Assembly (NCBI GenBank): GCA_041494885.1
Contig: JBGQBO010000003.1
Coordinates: 124,001-188,000, forward strand
Reading direction: 5' to 3'
From: JAIQFV01 sp041494885
Lineage (GTDB): Bacteria > Acidobacteriota > Terriglobia > JAIQFV01
Length of the DNA: 64,000 nucleotides
Shown here: positions 24,968 through 33,067 of the stretch, piece by piece
How positions within the stretch are numbered: the stretch's first letter is position 1
How the letters are laid out: each line of letters begins with the position of its first letter
Translations under genes and position numbers: made by a program
The notes under the pieces: generated by a model
Seen by the model: the letters and a program-made list of their open reading frames with translations, nothing else
Told to the model about the DNA's origin: nothing
Databases searched by the model: none

Positions 24968-25558
24968 CTATTTTGTGAATTCCTCCCATCGTTGAACATA
25001 GGCAATCCCTTTTTCATACTTTGTAATGACGACTTCAGTCCCTTTTTCAATGGCACTCCCGTCCGCGCTGCGGGCTCCTGAGGTCTTCCTTGACCCCGCC
25101 TGCGAGAAAATAATCTCTCCCGTGCCATTCGAACGGATGGAACTCGAGATTCGGGCGAGCAGGCCGATCAAGTCAAAATCAGCGGGATCGAGTTGAGTCT
25201 GGCGAGGCGCCAGGAATTTCGCCATAAAGACGAAGACCGCTGCGCCTCCTGCCAACCCGCTGATCGTCGCGACCCCAAGTCCCAACAGGAGCCAGAAGCG
25301 ATAATAGTGACTCAGCAGGTATCCCATTCCGCCAAACCAGGTGAGAAACGCCATGGCCGTGGAAAAGTTGATGGGGGAGATATCGGCTTGGCTTCCCTGG
25401 GATAAGCCGTGGTGCGCAGGGCCCAACCCGTGATGCAGCCCGTGGGCAGAAGCGTTGAAGGGGTGGACATGGAAGTGAAGGTTCAAGTGCCCCATCACCA
25501 GCGAAATAATGGTCAACGCAAATCCCACCACAAAGCAGATCAAGTAGAATGTCGTCAT
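24968..25558 (-). CDS. NfeD-like membrane protein with OB-fold tail
   Basis: Flotillin partner of 196 residues. An N-terminal helix (FYLICFVVGFALTIISLVMG) leads to a short His-rich loop (HLNLHFHVHPFN and HGLHHGLGPAHHG). Two more hydrophobic segments follow (NFSTAMAFLTWFGGMGYLLS and WLLLGLGVATISGLAGGAAVFVF). The cytoplasmic C-terminus of about 75 residues is an NfeD-type beta barrel (GLLARISSSIRSNGTGEIIF, then GTEVVITKYEKGIAYV). GGGGGAG lies 7 bases before the ATG at 25558; the longer frame is unsupported. The His cluster is unusual for this family and suggests metal contact, which is inference. Confidence 0.8.
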   Translation of the reverse strand: MTTFYLICFVVGFALTIISLVMGHLNLHFHVHPFNASAHGLHHGLGPAHHGLSQGSQADISPINFSTAMAFLTWFGGMGYLLSHYYRFWLLLGLGVATISGLAGGAAVFVFMAKFLAPRQTQLDPADFDLIGLLARISSSIRSNGTGEIIFSQAGSRKTSGARSADGSAIEKGTEVVITKYEKGIAYVQRWEEFTK

Positions 25559-25702
25559 GAGAATCTCCCCCTCGTCTGAGAAAGAATCTTCTGCACGTGT
25601 CTCCACAGCCCCAGTATCATCGTTCTTTCAGCCCCCCGCCCGCTTGAAGCCCGGAGGTCAGCCCGCTGAAACCCCAACCAACCCCGGGTCGTTGCGGCCC
25701 GA

Positions 25703-25777
25703 TTAGGCCAAAAGCCGTATCAACTTCTCCAGCAAATAGAAAATCACCAGGATGAGAATCCAGAGCCGATGCAGCAT
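25703..25777 (-). CDS. 24-residue single-helix membrane peptide
   Basis: Short frame too small for usual gene finders. The ATG at 25777 is preceded by GGGAGG at 4 bases, and the peptide reads MLHRLWILILVIFYLL followed by EKLIRLLA and a TAA stop. It is one hydrophobic helix flanked by His/Arg and Glu/Lys/Arg residues, as expected for a small inner-membrane regulatory peptide. It lies between the XRE regulator and the NfeD-flotillin-PspA genes and points the same way. By position it could be a sensor or anchor for the stress module, in the manner of small Psp peptides. No homologue is claimed. Confidence 0.5.
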   Translation of the reverse strand: MLHRLWILILVIFYLLEKLIRLLA

Positions 25778-25805
25778 AAATCCTCCCTGATCGCGGGTCC
25801 GCCGG

Positions 25806-26288
25806 TTATGGTTTTTCTTCTCCCTCCGGCTTCAGAACCTCCAGAAGCCGATCGGGAAGTTGCGGTGTTTCCATAATGGCGCCCAGTAAGAGCACCAGCC
25901 TGCGTGAGTCATCTCGCTGGGCAATCCGGAGCAGCACTTCACTCAATTCGCTGTCGTCGCGAAACCGCTCCGCTCCATCAATGAGCCAAAGATCCAGCTG
26001 GTCCTCCGCCACTCTCAGGTCGGAAGTGAGCTCGGTGTGATATCCGGCCGGGTCATCCACCAGATAGCCGGGATGCACCTTGAAGAATCGCGCCAACATC
26101 ATGCGGGTCTGGTTCGTCAAATGAGGACGGACTCCCGTTTCGATCTGCGACAGGTAGGCCTGGCTGAGCGTTTTACCCTGCTGCTTCTTCATGGCACGCA
26201 CCAGCTCTGCCTGGGTCATCGGCCTTCCCAGTTCGCGAAGCGTCCCCTCGACCGACCGCAAGTAGCGAATTTTGTTTCCAAGTTTCAT
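25806..26288 (-). CDS. XRE-family transcriptional regulator
   Basis: DNA-binding regulator of 160 residues. The N-terminal helix-turn-helix is larger than usual: LGNKIRYLRSVEGTL, then MTQAELVRAMKKQ and the recognition part LSQAYLSQIETGVRPHLTNQT. The C-terminal 75 residues are acidic and helical (EDQLDLWLIDGAERFRDD), perhaps for dimerisation or ligand sensing. The start at 26288 has no Shine-Dalgarno sequence and lies only about 18 bases from the predicted transcription start, so the message may be nearly leaderless. A perfect dyad sits in its promoter, pointing to autorepression. As the first gene before the 24-residue peptide and the NfeD-flotillin-PspA genes it may control them. Confidence 0.85.
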   Translation of the reverse strand: MKLGNKIRYLRSVEGTLRELGRPMTQAELVRAMKKQQGKTLSQAYLSQIETGVRPHLTNQTRMMLARFFKVHPGYLVDDPAGYHTELTSDLRVAEDQLDLWLIDGAERFRDDSELSEVLLRIAQRDDSRRLVLLLGAIMETPQLPDRLLEVLKPEGEEKP

Positions 26289-26312
26289 TGTAGTATAGCA
26301 AATTGCGATTAA

Positions 26313-26342
26313 TATATAGCATTTGGCTATATTGCTTGTCAA
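26313..26342 (-). promoter_or_regulatory. Promoter of the XRE regulator gene
   Basis: On the minus strand a consensus TTGACA (26337-26342) and TATATA (26313-26318) are separated by 18 bases, about 25 bases before the ATG at 26288. This is the best sigma-70 type promoter I can see in the window. Confidence 0.75.
26314..26332. promoter_or_regulatory. Probable XRE operator (perfect dyad)
   Basis: ATATAGC (26314-26320) and GCTATAT (26326-26332) form a perfect 7-base inverted repeat with a 5-base spacer, placed between the -35 and -10 boxes. A further half-site TATAGCA (26294-26300) lies between the promoter and the start codon. The layout suggests negative autoregulation by the adjacent XRE protein. 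Confidence 0.65.
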
Positions 26343-26497
26343 GTAAAATCGAACAGCGGCAGGTCTATCCAAAATCAAGACGACGAGGTCCGCCCCGGGG
26401 GAGGCGGTTCAGCAGAGCCTGAGGATCTTCGATGCCTGGAAAAGGACATTCAGCGCATCATGAGGGGGTTGATCGGGGGAATCCGGGCCGCCGGGAT

Positions 26498-27547
26498 TCA
26501 GGCCGGAGTTCTTTGGGTAAGCAGAGAACCTGCAATCTGAATTGTCTTTTCGATGTCGTCCCGTGAGACATCGTAGTGCGTGACCATGCGCATGTGAGTG
26601 GCGTCAATGCCATTTGCCAGAACGCCTCGATCCTTCAGCCGCTTTGAGAATTCAAGGGTATCCAGGCCGGTGGAGGAGATATCAAACACCAGGATATTGG
26701 TTTGGACTTTGGCCGGATTGATCCTGATTCCGGGAAGGGCAGCCAGCGCCGTGGCCAGTCGTTTTGCGTGGGTGTGGTCTACGGAAAGTTTGGCGGGGTG
26801 CTTTTCGAGGGCAATCAATCCGGCAGCTCCCAGAATACCCACCTGTCGCATCCCTCCTCCCAATGCCTTGCGGTAGACGCGAGCTTTCTCAATGAAGGCC
26901 CGGCTGCCAACGAGCAGCGATCCGACCGGGGCGCCCAGGCCCTTGGAGAGGCAGAACATGATGCTATCGAACTTCCGGGTCAAATCCGCTACGGATTTCC
27001 CGGTGGCGACTGAAGCGTTAAAAATGCGTGCCCCATCGAGATGAACCGGCAAACGGGCTTCGTGCGCATGGTCACAGATGTTCTCGGCCTCGGCTTGCGG
27101 ATAGATCGTTCCTCCTGCCATGTTATGCGTGTTTTCAAGGGTAATGAGGCTTGTGGGCGCTACATAATAAATATTGGGCCGGACATGCTTCTTAATCTGG
27201 TCCCACGTGATGACCCCATCTTCGCCCTGGATGGGCCGACCCAGCGCCCCCGAAAAAGAGGACATGGTGGCCATTTCATAGTTAAAGATGTGTCCGGATT
27301 CTTCCAGAATGACCTCACTGCCGGATTGGCTGTGGATCTTGACTGCGATCTGATTTCCCATTGTCCCGGTTGGAACAAACAGGGCGGCCTCCCGCTCAAA
27401 GATCTCGGCGGCACGCTCCTGCAGGTGGTTGATCGTAGGGTCTTCCATGTAAACATCGTCGCCCACCTCGGCGTTCATCATGGCTTCGCGCATCTCCCGG
27501 GTGGGCCGGGTCACCGTGTCACTTCGCAAATCAATCCAGGAGTTCAT
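26498..27547 (-). CDS. ltaE: Low-specificity L-threonine aldolase
   Basis: PLP enzyme (fold type I) splitting threonine and allo-threonine into glycine and acetaldehyde. The protein has 349 residues. It opens with WIDLRSDTVTRPTREMREAM, the family hallmark, then GDDVYMEDPTI, FVPTGTMGNQIA, the active-site ENTHNMAGGTI, HLDGARIFNA, and the PLP lysine in CLSKGLGAPVGSLLVGS. The ATG at 27547 fits the family start; the longer frame to 27601 does not. It is transcribed toward the XRE gene but separated from it. Confidence 0.93.
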   Translation of the reverse strand: MNSWIDLRSDTVTRPTREMREAMMNAEVGDDVYMEDPTINHLQERAAEIFEREAALFVPTGTMGNQIAVKIHSQSGSEVILEESGHIFNYEMATMSSFSGALGRPIQGEDGVITWDQIKKHVRPNIYYVAPTSLITLENTHNMAGGTIYPQAEAENICDHAHEARLPVHLDGARIFNASVATGKSVADLTRKFDSIMFCLSKGLGAPVGSLLVGSRAFIEKARVYRKALGGGMRQVGILGAAGLIALEKHPAKLSVDHTHAKRLATALAALPGIRINPAKVQTNILVFDISSTGLDTLEFSKRLKDRGVLANGIDATHMRMVTHYDVSRDDIEKTIQIAGSLLTQRTPA

Positions 27548-27656
27548 AAGGGCCACCGCCACAAGGGTTCTGATAGGTAAAACAAAACCACATTCTGACA
27601 AAAAAAGAGAGGGAATTCAAGCAAAGACCGGTCGAGGATTCCTTGAGCCGGCTTTG

Positions 27657-28892
27657 TCAATGAACCTCCTCCTTTTGCTCCTCGGCACCAATAAACCGCT
27701 CAAAAATTTCATTGGACACAAGGAAGGCCTGGGGAGCCAGGCGCAGCGTGTCTTCCCGTTCGATGAACCACCCCTCTGCCAATAGGGGATCGATGACCGG
27801 ACGAAACAGTGACCTCGCGTCCCTGCCCAAGAGGGTGGATAGTGATGGGTAGTGGATTCCCTCGGTCTGCCGGAGACCAAAAATGAAGGCATCTTCGGCG
27901 AGTCGCGCCAGGGAAATCTCATCGATCTCACGCCGTGGATCATTCTTCGAGAGGAGAGATTGAATGTATCCCTCGGTGGAATTTTCATTTCGCCAGCGCT
28001 CAGGAAAGAGGAAGGAATGGGCTGCGCAACCCAACCCCAGATAGGGATGCATGTTCCAGTACTTCAAGTTGTGTCGGGAGCGGAAGGAGCCTGGCGGGGA
28101 GGGCCAGGGGTCAACCCGGCGTGCAAAATTCGAGATCTCGTACTGTTCATATCCGAGACGGTCGAGTTCCAGAACGGCGAAATCATAAATACGCTTCACT
28201 TCGTCCTCATCAGGGAGGTTCCACCGGGTGCTTCCTTGGACCTTATCCTCGGGACCCACGGCCCGCTGTAATCTCTTGCGGCCCAGGGTGCTTCCCTCAT
28301 CCTCATCGAACAGGTAAAGTGACACATGTTCAGGCCCAAGGCTTGCGAGATGCTCGATGTTCGCTTTCCAATGGGACATAGTTTGTCCGGGCAGCCCCGC
28401 GATCAGATCAATTGAGAGGTTATTCATCCCGCTCCGGCGCAACTGCCGGAGGGCCTTCTCGGCATCCCGTGCGCTGTGCGTGCGGCCCAGGCGTTTCAAT
28501 TCCTCATCATGAAACGATTGCACTCCCACGCTGATCCGGTTAATTCCGACCTCTCGATAGGCTTGAATCTTCTCTTCGTCGATGGAATCGGGATTCACTT
28601 CAATGGTCGTCTCGGCCTCGGCATCAATCAGGAAATTCTCTCGCAGCGTTCGAACGATCCCTCTGATTAGATGGGCGGGAATCCATGAAGGAGTTCCCCC
28701 GCCGATGTACAGGCTGTCCGCCCTTTGACGGCCTTGGCTCGACAGGCGTTGTCCCCACTGCGCAATTTCCGTTGTCAATGCGTCCCCGTAACGCTCGTGC
28801 ACCTCCCCTCGGGCCAGGTCGATGACAAAATGACAGTAGGAGCAATGGGCGGCGCAGAAGGGGATGTGGACATAAATGCCGATGGGTTTCAT
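27657..28892 (-). CDS. hemW: Radical-SAM heme chaperone HemW
   Basis: HemW-type protein of 411 residues, once labelled oxygen-independent coproporphyrinogen III oxidase, now regarded as a heme-binding chaperone. The radical SAM cysteines are in GIYVHIPFCAAHCSYCHF (CxxxCxxC). They are followed by YIGGGTPSWIP, the SAM-contact ETTIEVNPDSI, RISVGVQSFHDEELKRLGR and the typical NLKYWNMHPYLGLGCAAHSF. The C-terminal HemN-like domain is complete. The ATG at 28892 fits the family; no clear ribosome site is visible. It is divergent from the phosphofructokinase gene, with about 118 bases between starts. Confidence 0.92.
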   Translation of the reverse strand: MKPIGIYVHIPFCAAHCSYCHFVIDLARGEVHERYGDALTTEIAQWGQRLSSQGRQRADSLYIGGGTPSWIPAHLIRGIVRTLRENFLIDAEAETTIEVNPDSIDEEKIQAYREVGINRISVGVQSFHDEELKRLGRTHSARDAEKALRQLRRSGMNNLSIDLIAGLPGQTMSHWKANIEHLASLGPEHVSLYLFDEDEGSTLGRKRLQRAVGPEDKVQGSTRWNLPDEDEVKRIYDFAVLELDRLGYEQYEISNFARRVDPWPSPPGSFRSRHNLKYWNMHPYLGLGCAAHSFLFPERWRNENSTEGYIQSLLSKNDPRREIDEISLARLAEDAFIFGLRQTEGIHYPSLSTLLGRDARSLFRPVIDPLLAEGWFIEREDTLRLAPQAFLVSNEIFERFIGAEEQKEEVH

Positions 28893-28951
28893 ATTCGAAT
28901 GCCAAATTAGCACAGATTGGGAGAGATCGAAAACGAGGATACTGTTTTTGC

Positions 28952-28980
28952 TTTTTGCACGCGAGTTCTCCCGCTATAAT
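28952..28980 (+). promoter_or_regulatory. Candidate phosphofructokinase promoter
   Basis: A perfect TATAAT (28975-28980) lies 30 bases before the ATG, with a weak TTTTTG -35 box 17 bases upstream. A second TATAAT occurs at 28990-28995. One of the two is likely the real -10 element. Confidence 0.5.
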
Positions 28981-29010
28981 CCGCGTGATTATAATCAGGA
29001 AGGAGCTCGT

Positions 29011-30147
29011 ATGAAGCGAATTGGAGTTGTTACAGGCGGGGGGGACGCCGCCGGTCTGAATGCTGCCATCAAATGGGTCGTGTATGGGGCCATCTCGCGC
29101 TATGTGCGCGCGAAATTCGGCAGCGAACTGGAGGTCTATGGTTTGAAGGAAGGGTGGGAGAGCCTAATGTCCCTCGATCCTCAGAAGGGTCTGCAGGATG
29201 ACCGTTATGTCGTCCTGCTGACCGCCCCGGTGGTCCGGAGGATCGATCGCGACGGCGGGACTTACATTGGCACTTCCCGCACGAATCCCTTTGCGATGAA
29301 GAATGAAAAGGGTGAGAAAGTGGATCGCTCCGAAATTGCGGTGAAGAATTTTCAAGCCCTGGGGCTGGATGCCCTGGTTGCCATGGGCGGCGAAGACACC
29401 CTCGGGGTGGCGAATCGCCTGTCGCAAAAAGGAGTTCCCTGTGTCGGCATTCCTAAGACCATTGACCTCGATCTCCCCGGAACCGACTACTCGCTGGGGT
29501 TTGACAGCGCCGTGAATAATATCAAGTCGCTAATCGATCATGCGCGGTCCGTGGCGGGCTCGCACCGGAAAGTCGCGGTCATCGAGGTGATGGGACGGCA
29601 TGCCGGTTTCCTCGCTATCTTCGGCGGCATCGTCTCCAGCGCGCATTTCATTTTGATCCCGGAATACGAGTTTGACCTGAATCTCCTCAGTGATTTGATC
29701 AACCGGCGCAAGAACCTGAAATCCCGCTATACACTGGTCGTCGTGGCGGAGGGCGCCAAGGAAAGCGGCGGTCAGATTGTGGCGCGGCGGCAGGAAGCCG
29801 ATAACTTCGGCCACGTCAATCTTGGAGGGATTGGGGAGCACCTGGCAGACGAAATCAAGAAGCGCACCGGGCTCGACAGCTTTGGCGAAAAACTAGGCTA
29901 TCTGCAACGGGGGGGCGCGCCTTCGGCGTTTGATGTGAAGATGGGGTTCATGTTCGGAATCACGGCGGTCAATCTGCTCGTCAATAAACAGTTTGGTCAG
30001 ATGGAGGCCGTTGAAAACGGCAAAATCACCTCGAAACCTCTCTCGGCAGTCAGCGGCACGGTCCGCTCAGTCGATGTCGATTTAATGTACGATAAAGACC
30101 GGCTCAATGCACGAAGGGATACGGCAATGGGATGGAGGGTGATTTGA
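29011..30147 (+). CDS. pfkA: 6-phosphofructokinase, probably pyrophosphate-type
   Basis: Phosphorylates fructose 6-phosphate in glycolysis. The protein has 378 residues, longer than the E. coli PfkA (320). It shows IGVVTGGGDAAGLNAAI, MGGEDTLGVANRL, GIPKTIDLDLPGTDYSLGFDSA and EVMGRHAGFLA. The nucleotide-site position that is Gly in ATP enzymes (GGDG) is Asp here (GGED), and the motif is PKTID instead of PGTID. Both are features of pyrophosphate-dependent or mixed-type enzymes, so PPi use is likely but not proven. GGAAGGAG precedes the ATG at 29011. It converges with a class I aldolase gene, the next step of glycolysis. Confidence 0.88.
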   Translation: MKRIGVVTGGGDAAGLNAAIKWVVYGAISRYVRAKFGSELEVYGLKEGWESLMSLDPQKGLQDDRYVVLLTAPVVRRIDRDGGTYIGTSRTNPFAMKNEKGEKVDRSEIAVKNFQALGLDALVAMGGEDTLGVANRLSQKGVPCVGIPKTIDLDLPGTDYSLGFDSAVNNIKSLIDHARSVAGSHRKVAVIEVMGRHAGFLAIFGGIVSSAHFILIPEYEFDLNLLSDLINRRKNLKSRYTLVVVAEGAKESGGQIVARRQEADNFGHVNLGGIGEHLADEIKKRTGLDSFGEKLGYLQRGGAPSAFDVKMGFMFGITAVNLLVNKQFGQMEAVENGKITSKPLSAVSGTVRSVDVDLMYDKDRLNARRDTAMGWRVI

Positions 30148-30187
30148 GGAAGACAGGTGTCGGGGGCCGGGTGTCAGGTGTCAGGGA

Positions 30188-30420
30188 TTAGGTTTTAGGT
30201 GATAGGTAATAGGTGATAGGTCGTGGTTCCAAGGCTAATACACCGGCCACGAAGAACGACATACTTTGGCCTGTTCTCTAAAGCAAACCTACCGTCAGAG
30301 CCCCTAATGGGGAAGGCAATTTTTTGAGGAATTATCTGGCGTCGACATCTCTTGAATATGACATCCAGTACGTGAATATCGGGCCTGCCCCCTAACATCT
30401 AAAACCTATCACCTATCACC
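30188..30420. repeat. Inverted heptamer arrays, ATAGGTG type
   Basis: Left array about 30188-30222 contains TTAGGTT, TTAGGTG, ATAGGTA, ATAGGTG and ATAGGTC in tandem. The right array, about 30391-30420, is the reverse complement pattern (CTATCACCTATCACC). The arms flank about 170 bases without coding potential. The element fills the space between two convergent glycolytic genes. Confidence 0.75.
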
Positions 30421-30434
30421 TCTCTAAGCTCCCC

Positions 30435-31532
30435 TCACGCCACGGTTACATCCTTGCACAAATAAACATCCTGGATCGCGTTTAGGATGCCGATGCCTTC
30501 TTTCATGGGGCGCTGGAACGCCTTGCGGCCTGAAATCAATCCGGTTCCGCCCGCGCGCTTGTTGATGACCGCAGTTTTCACGGCTTCGTTGAGATCACTC
30601 TCACCGGCGCTGGCGCCTCCTGAGTTGATCAATCCCGCCCGGCCCAGGTAGCAGTTGATCACCTGGTAGCGCGTCAAGTCGATGGGATGGTCCGTGGTCA
30701 GTTCACTGTACACCTTCTTGTTCGTCTTGCCGAATTTCAGGGCTTCGAAGCCCCCGTTACATTCAGGCAGTTTCTGCTTGATGATGTCGGCCTCCAGGGT
30801 GACGCCGAGATGGTTTGCCTGCCCCGTCAGGTCGGCCGCGACGTGATAGTCCGGCCCGCCTTCCTTGGTTTTGTTAAATGCCGAGTTTCGCATGTAGCAC
30901 CACAGAATGGTGGTCATGCCGAGCTCGTGGGCGGCATGGAAGGCCGTGGAGACTTCTTGAATCTGCCGTTTCGATTCCTCCGACCCGAAATAGATGGTCG
31001 CGCCCACTGCGGTCGCGCCCATCTCAAAGGCCTGTTTTACGTTGGCAAACAGGATCTGGTCGAACGAATTCGGGTACGACAGGAACTCGTTGTGATTGAC
31101 TTTCATAATGAAAGGAATCTTGTGGGCATACTTGCGGCAGACTGACCCCAAAACGCCCAGCGTCGAGGCCACGGCATTGCATCCGCCCTCGATGGCCAGC
31201 TTGACGATGTTTTCCCCGTCGAAGTAAATCGGGTTAGGCGCAAAGGAAGCCCCCGCGGAATGCTCGATCCCCTGGTCGACAGGAAGGATCGAAAGATAGC
31301 CGGTGCCGCGCAACCGGCCGTGATCAAACAAAGACTGCAGACTGCGCAGAACAGCGGGCGGCCGGTCGCTGCCGATCCACACCCGGTCGATGAAATCAGG
31401 GCCTGGCAGATGCAGGTGGTCCTTGGAAACGGTTTTGCATTGGTGCTCCAGGAAATAACTGGCTTTGTCCCCGAGCATTTTTTCGATGGTGGAAAGGGTG
31501 CTCGAGGTCTCGTGCGTGGTGGTCATGGTCAT
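30435..31532 (-). CDS. fbaB: Class I fructose-bisphosphate aldolase (DhnA/FbaB type)
   Basis: Schiff-base aldolase of 365 residues that splits fructose 1,6-bisphosphate. The archaeal/FbaB type is indicated by SILPVDQGIEHSAGASFAPN, EGGCNAVASTLGVLG, IPFIMKVNHNEFLSYP and the phosphate-binding GLINSGGASAG near the C-terminus. AGAGGAG precedes the ATG at 31532 by 8 bases; the longer frame to 31619 is not supported. It converges on the phosphofructokinase gene, with the heptamer element between them. Confidence 0.9.
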   Translation of the reverse strand: MTMTTTHETSSTLSTIEKMLGDKASYFLEHQCKTVSKDHLHLPGPDFIDRVWIGSDRPPAVLRSLQSLFDHGRLRGTGYLSILPVDQGIEHSAGASFAPNPIYFDGENIVKLAIEGGCNAVASTLGVLGSVCRKYAHKIPFIMKVNHNEFLSYPNSFDQILFANVKQAFEMGATAVGATIYFGSEESKRQIQEVSTAFHAAHELGMTTILWCYMRNSAFNKTKEGGPDYHVAADLTGQANHLGVTLEADIIKQKLPECNGGFEALKFGKTNKKVYSELTTDHPIDLTRYQVINCYLGRAGLINSGGASAGESDLNEAVKTAVINKRAGGTGLISGRKAFQRPMKEGIGILNAIQDVYLCKDVTVA

Positions 31533-31811
31533 ATTGGACACTCCTCTATGAATTCGGGCCTGGAAATTTTGAGAATAATTGCAGGCGACCCTAACTGACG
31601 GGTTGGGCGCACCCATCACGGAGAGCGCCCATCGCGAGCTTCATTATATCGACGCAAGGGATGAGATTCAAGGGAGGCTTTCGGGCGGCGATCCTGTCGT
31701 TCGCACTCGTCGCCCGAATCAGAGTTCAAAGAACGAGGGTGCAGTCACTCTACGGCGAAAATTCAATCCCTGAGTTCCAACAGCCGCAAGACCAGACGAA
31801 ACCGCGAAAGG

Positions 31812-32399
31812 TCAGCCCGCCTGCTTCATGGCAATGTCGCCAATCACCGGGAGTTTGAACATCTCGTTGTTGTAGGCCTTGTACATCAGGAACAACCACA
31901 CGAGAAACCCTCCCAATGCGACGACGAGGTAGAGTAAACTGGCGAGAAAGTGAATCGACCAGGGGAGGGAGATCGCCAGCACGCTGTAGACGATCCACAA
32001 GACAATCCAGGAAACGTGGAAAAAGATCGACTGGAAGGCGTGGAAGCGAACAAAGCGGTTCTTGTTATGAGGTTCAATCACCAGAAAAATGATCCCGGTG
32101 ACAAGACCGAGGATGTAGCAAAGCAGCCCGGCCACATTGGGCTGCATTCCGGCCCCGACGGGAGCCGCCTGATAGGGAGGTTGTTGATATCCCGGGGGTG
32201 GCTGTTGATACTGCTGTTGGTATTGCGGCTGTTGGTACTGCGCTTGCGGCGGCTGGGGAAGCGGTGCCTGGTACTGCGGTGGCGGCGGAGGCGGAGCTGC
32301 TTGAGGCGGTTGTGGGGGGGCGATGGTGGCCCCACAATTGGTACAAAATCTCACGGTGTCGTCCATTGCCGCTCCGCAATTGGTGCAATACTTTGCCAT
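31812..32399 (-). CDS. Zinc-ribbon, proline/glutamine-linker, DUF4870-like membrane protein
   Basis: Protein of 195 residues in three parts. The first is an N-terminal zinc ribbon (YCTNCGAAMDD and RFCTNCGATI). The second is a low-complexity linker of about 55 residues made of Pro, Gln, Tyr and Ala (repeats such as QYQQPQYQQ). The third is a membrane domain with three to four helices (GLLCYILGLVTGIIFLVIE, FRFHAFQSI-like entry, VSWIVLWIVYSVLAISL, LASLLYLVVALGGFLVWLFLM) resembling DUF4870/Tic20-like proteins. The role is unknown. It is monocistronic as far as can be seen. Confidence 0.8.
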   Translation of the reverse strand: MAKYCTNCGAAMDDTVRFCTNCGATIAPPQPPQAAPPPPPPQYQAPLPQPPQAQYQQPQYQQQYQQPPPGYQQPPYQAAPVGAGMQPNVAGLLCYILGLVTGIIFLVIEPHNKNRFVRFHAFQSIFFHVSWIVLWIVYSVLAISLPWSIHFLASLLYLVVALGGFLVWLFLMYKAYNNEMFKLPVIGDIAMKQAG

Positions 32400-32634
32400 G
32401 AAGTCCTCCTTTAGAGTTCAGGTCGGAAAGTAGGTACCCCTTCTGGATCTGCGCTAGCCTGTTCTCGCTCGATGTCTAAGTCCGGGATTTCATTTTGAGA
32501 GCGTGAATTCCTATCCGCCCGGCAAGCGAAGACCACAACCCATCCTCGCTCCGGCGGAATAATGTCCTGCAGAATAGATGCCCGTAATCTAATCGAGGAA
32601 GGGGAAATTGTCAAAGGCGATCTGAAAAACAGCG

Positions 32635-32704
32635 ATCAGCCATCAGCGGTCAGCTATCAACTTACAGCTGTCAGCTCTCAGCCATCAGCTATCAGCTTTC
32701 AACT
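32635..32704 (+). repeat. Tandem heptamer array, ATCAGCT type
   Basis: Ten uninterrupted 7-base units (ATCAGCC, ATCAGCG, GTCAGCT, ATCAACT, TACAGCT, GTCAGCT, CTCAGCC, ATCAGCT, ATCAGCT, TTCAACT) fill exactly 70 bases. Unlike the other three elements this one is purely direct, with no facing arm found. It lies in a 668-base gap (32400-33067) between divergent genes. Confidence 0.8.
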
Positions 32705-32819
32705 GACTAACATTGTGTTCCCTGTGGATGGATCGGTCTGTAATTCGCATTTTTCTTTGCAAATTTCCCTTCTACTATAACTCTGAACTACTTTCCCAAG
32801 GTAGAATAGTCAAAGCTGA

Positions 32820-33035
32820 ATGCTGATGCCTGATTCCATAGGGCGGCGCAGGATCTTTGGCTATTTGGTTGAAATAGCGATCGTCGAAGGCCTTCACCTG
32901 GGGATGAAAAAAGCCGAGTTGCGGGAGATTATTGAACGAGTGTTTAAAGAATCTTGGGAGATCATACAAAGGAAATCAAGTAGGACTGGGGAGCTCAGTG
33001 ACCCGAACCGGAGTTTCGTCCGGGGCGGATCATAA
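32820..33035 (+). CDS. Short hypothetical ORF, doubtful
   Basis: Frame of 71 residues in an otherwise empty stretch upstream of the pilin-like gene. The central part GYLVEIAIVEGLHLGMKKAE, followed by REIIERVFKESWEIIQRK, looks like a helical pair with reasonable amino-acid composition. There is no ribosome site at its ATG codons and the tail after residue 52 looks random. I recognise no family. It ends 33 bases before the pilin-like start. It may be chance. Confidence 0.2.
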   Translation: MLMPDSIGRRRIFGYLVEIAIVEGLHLGMKKAELREIIERVFKESWEIIQRKSSRTGELSDPNRSFVRGGS

Positions 33036-33067
33036 ACAACATTTTAGTAAGATCGGAGGACACAACA

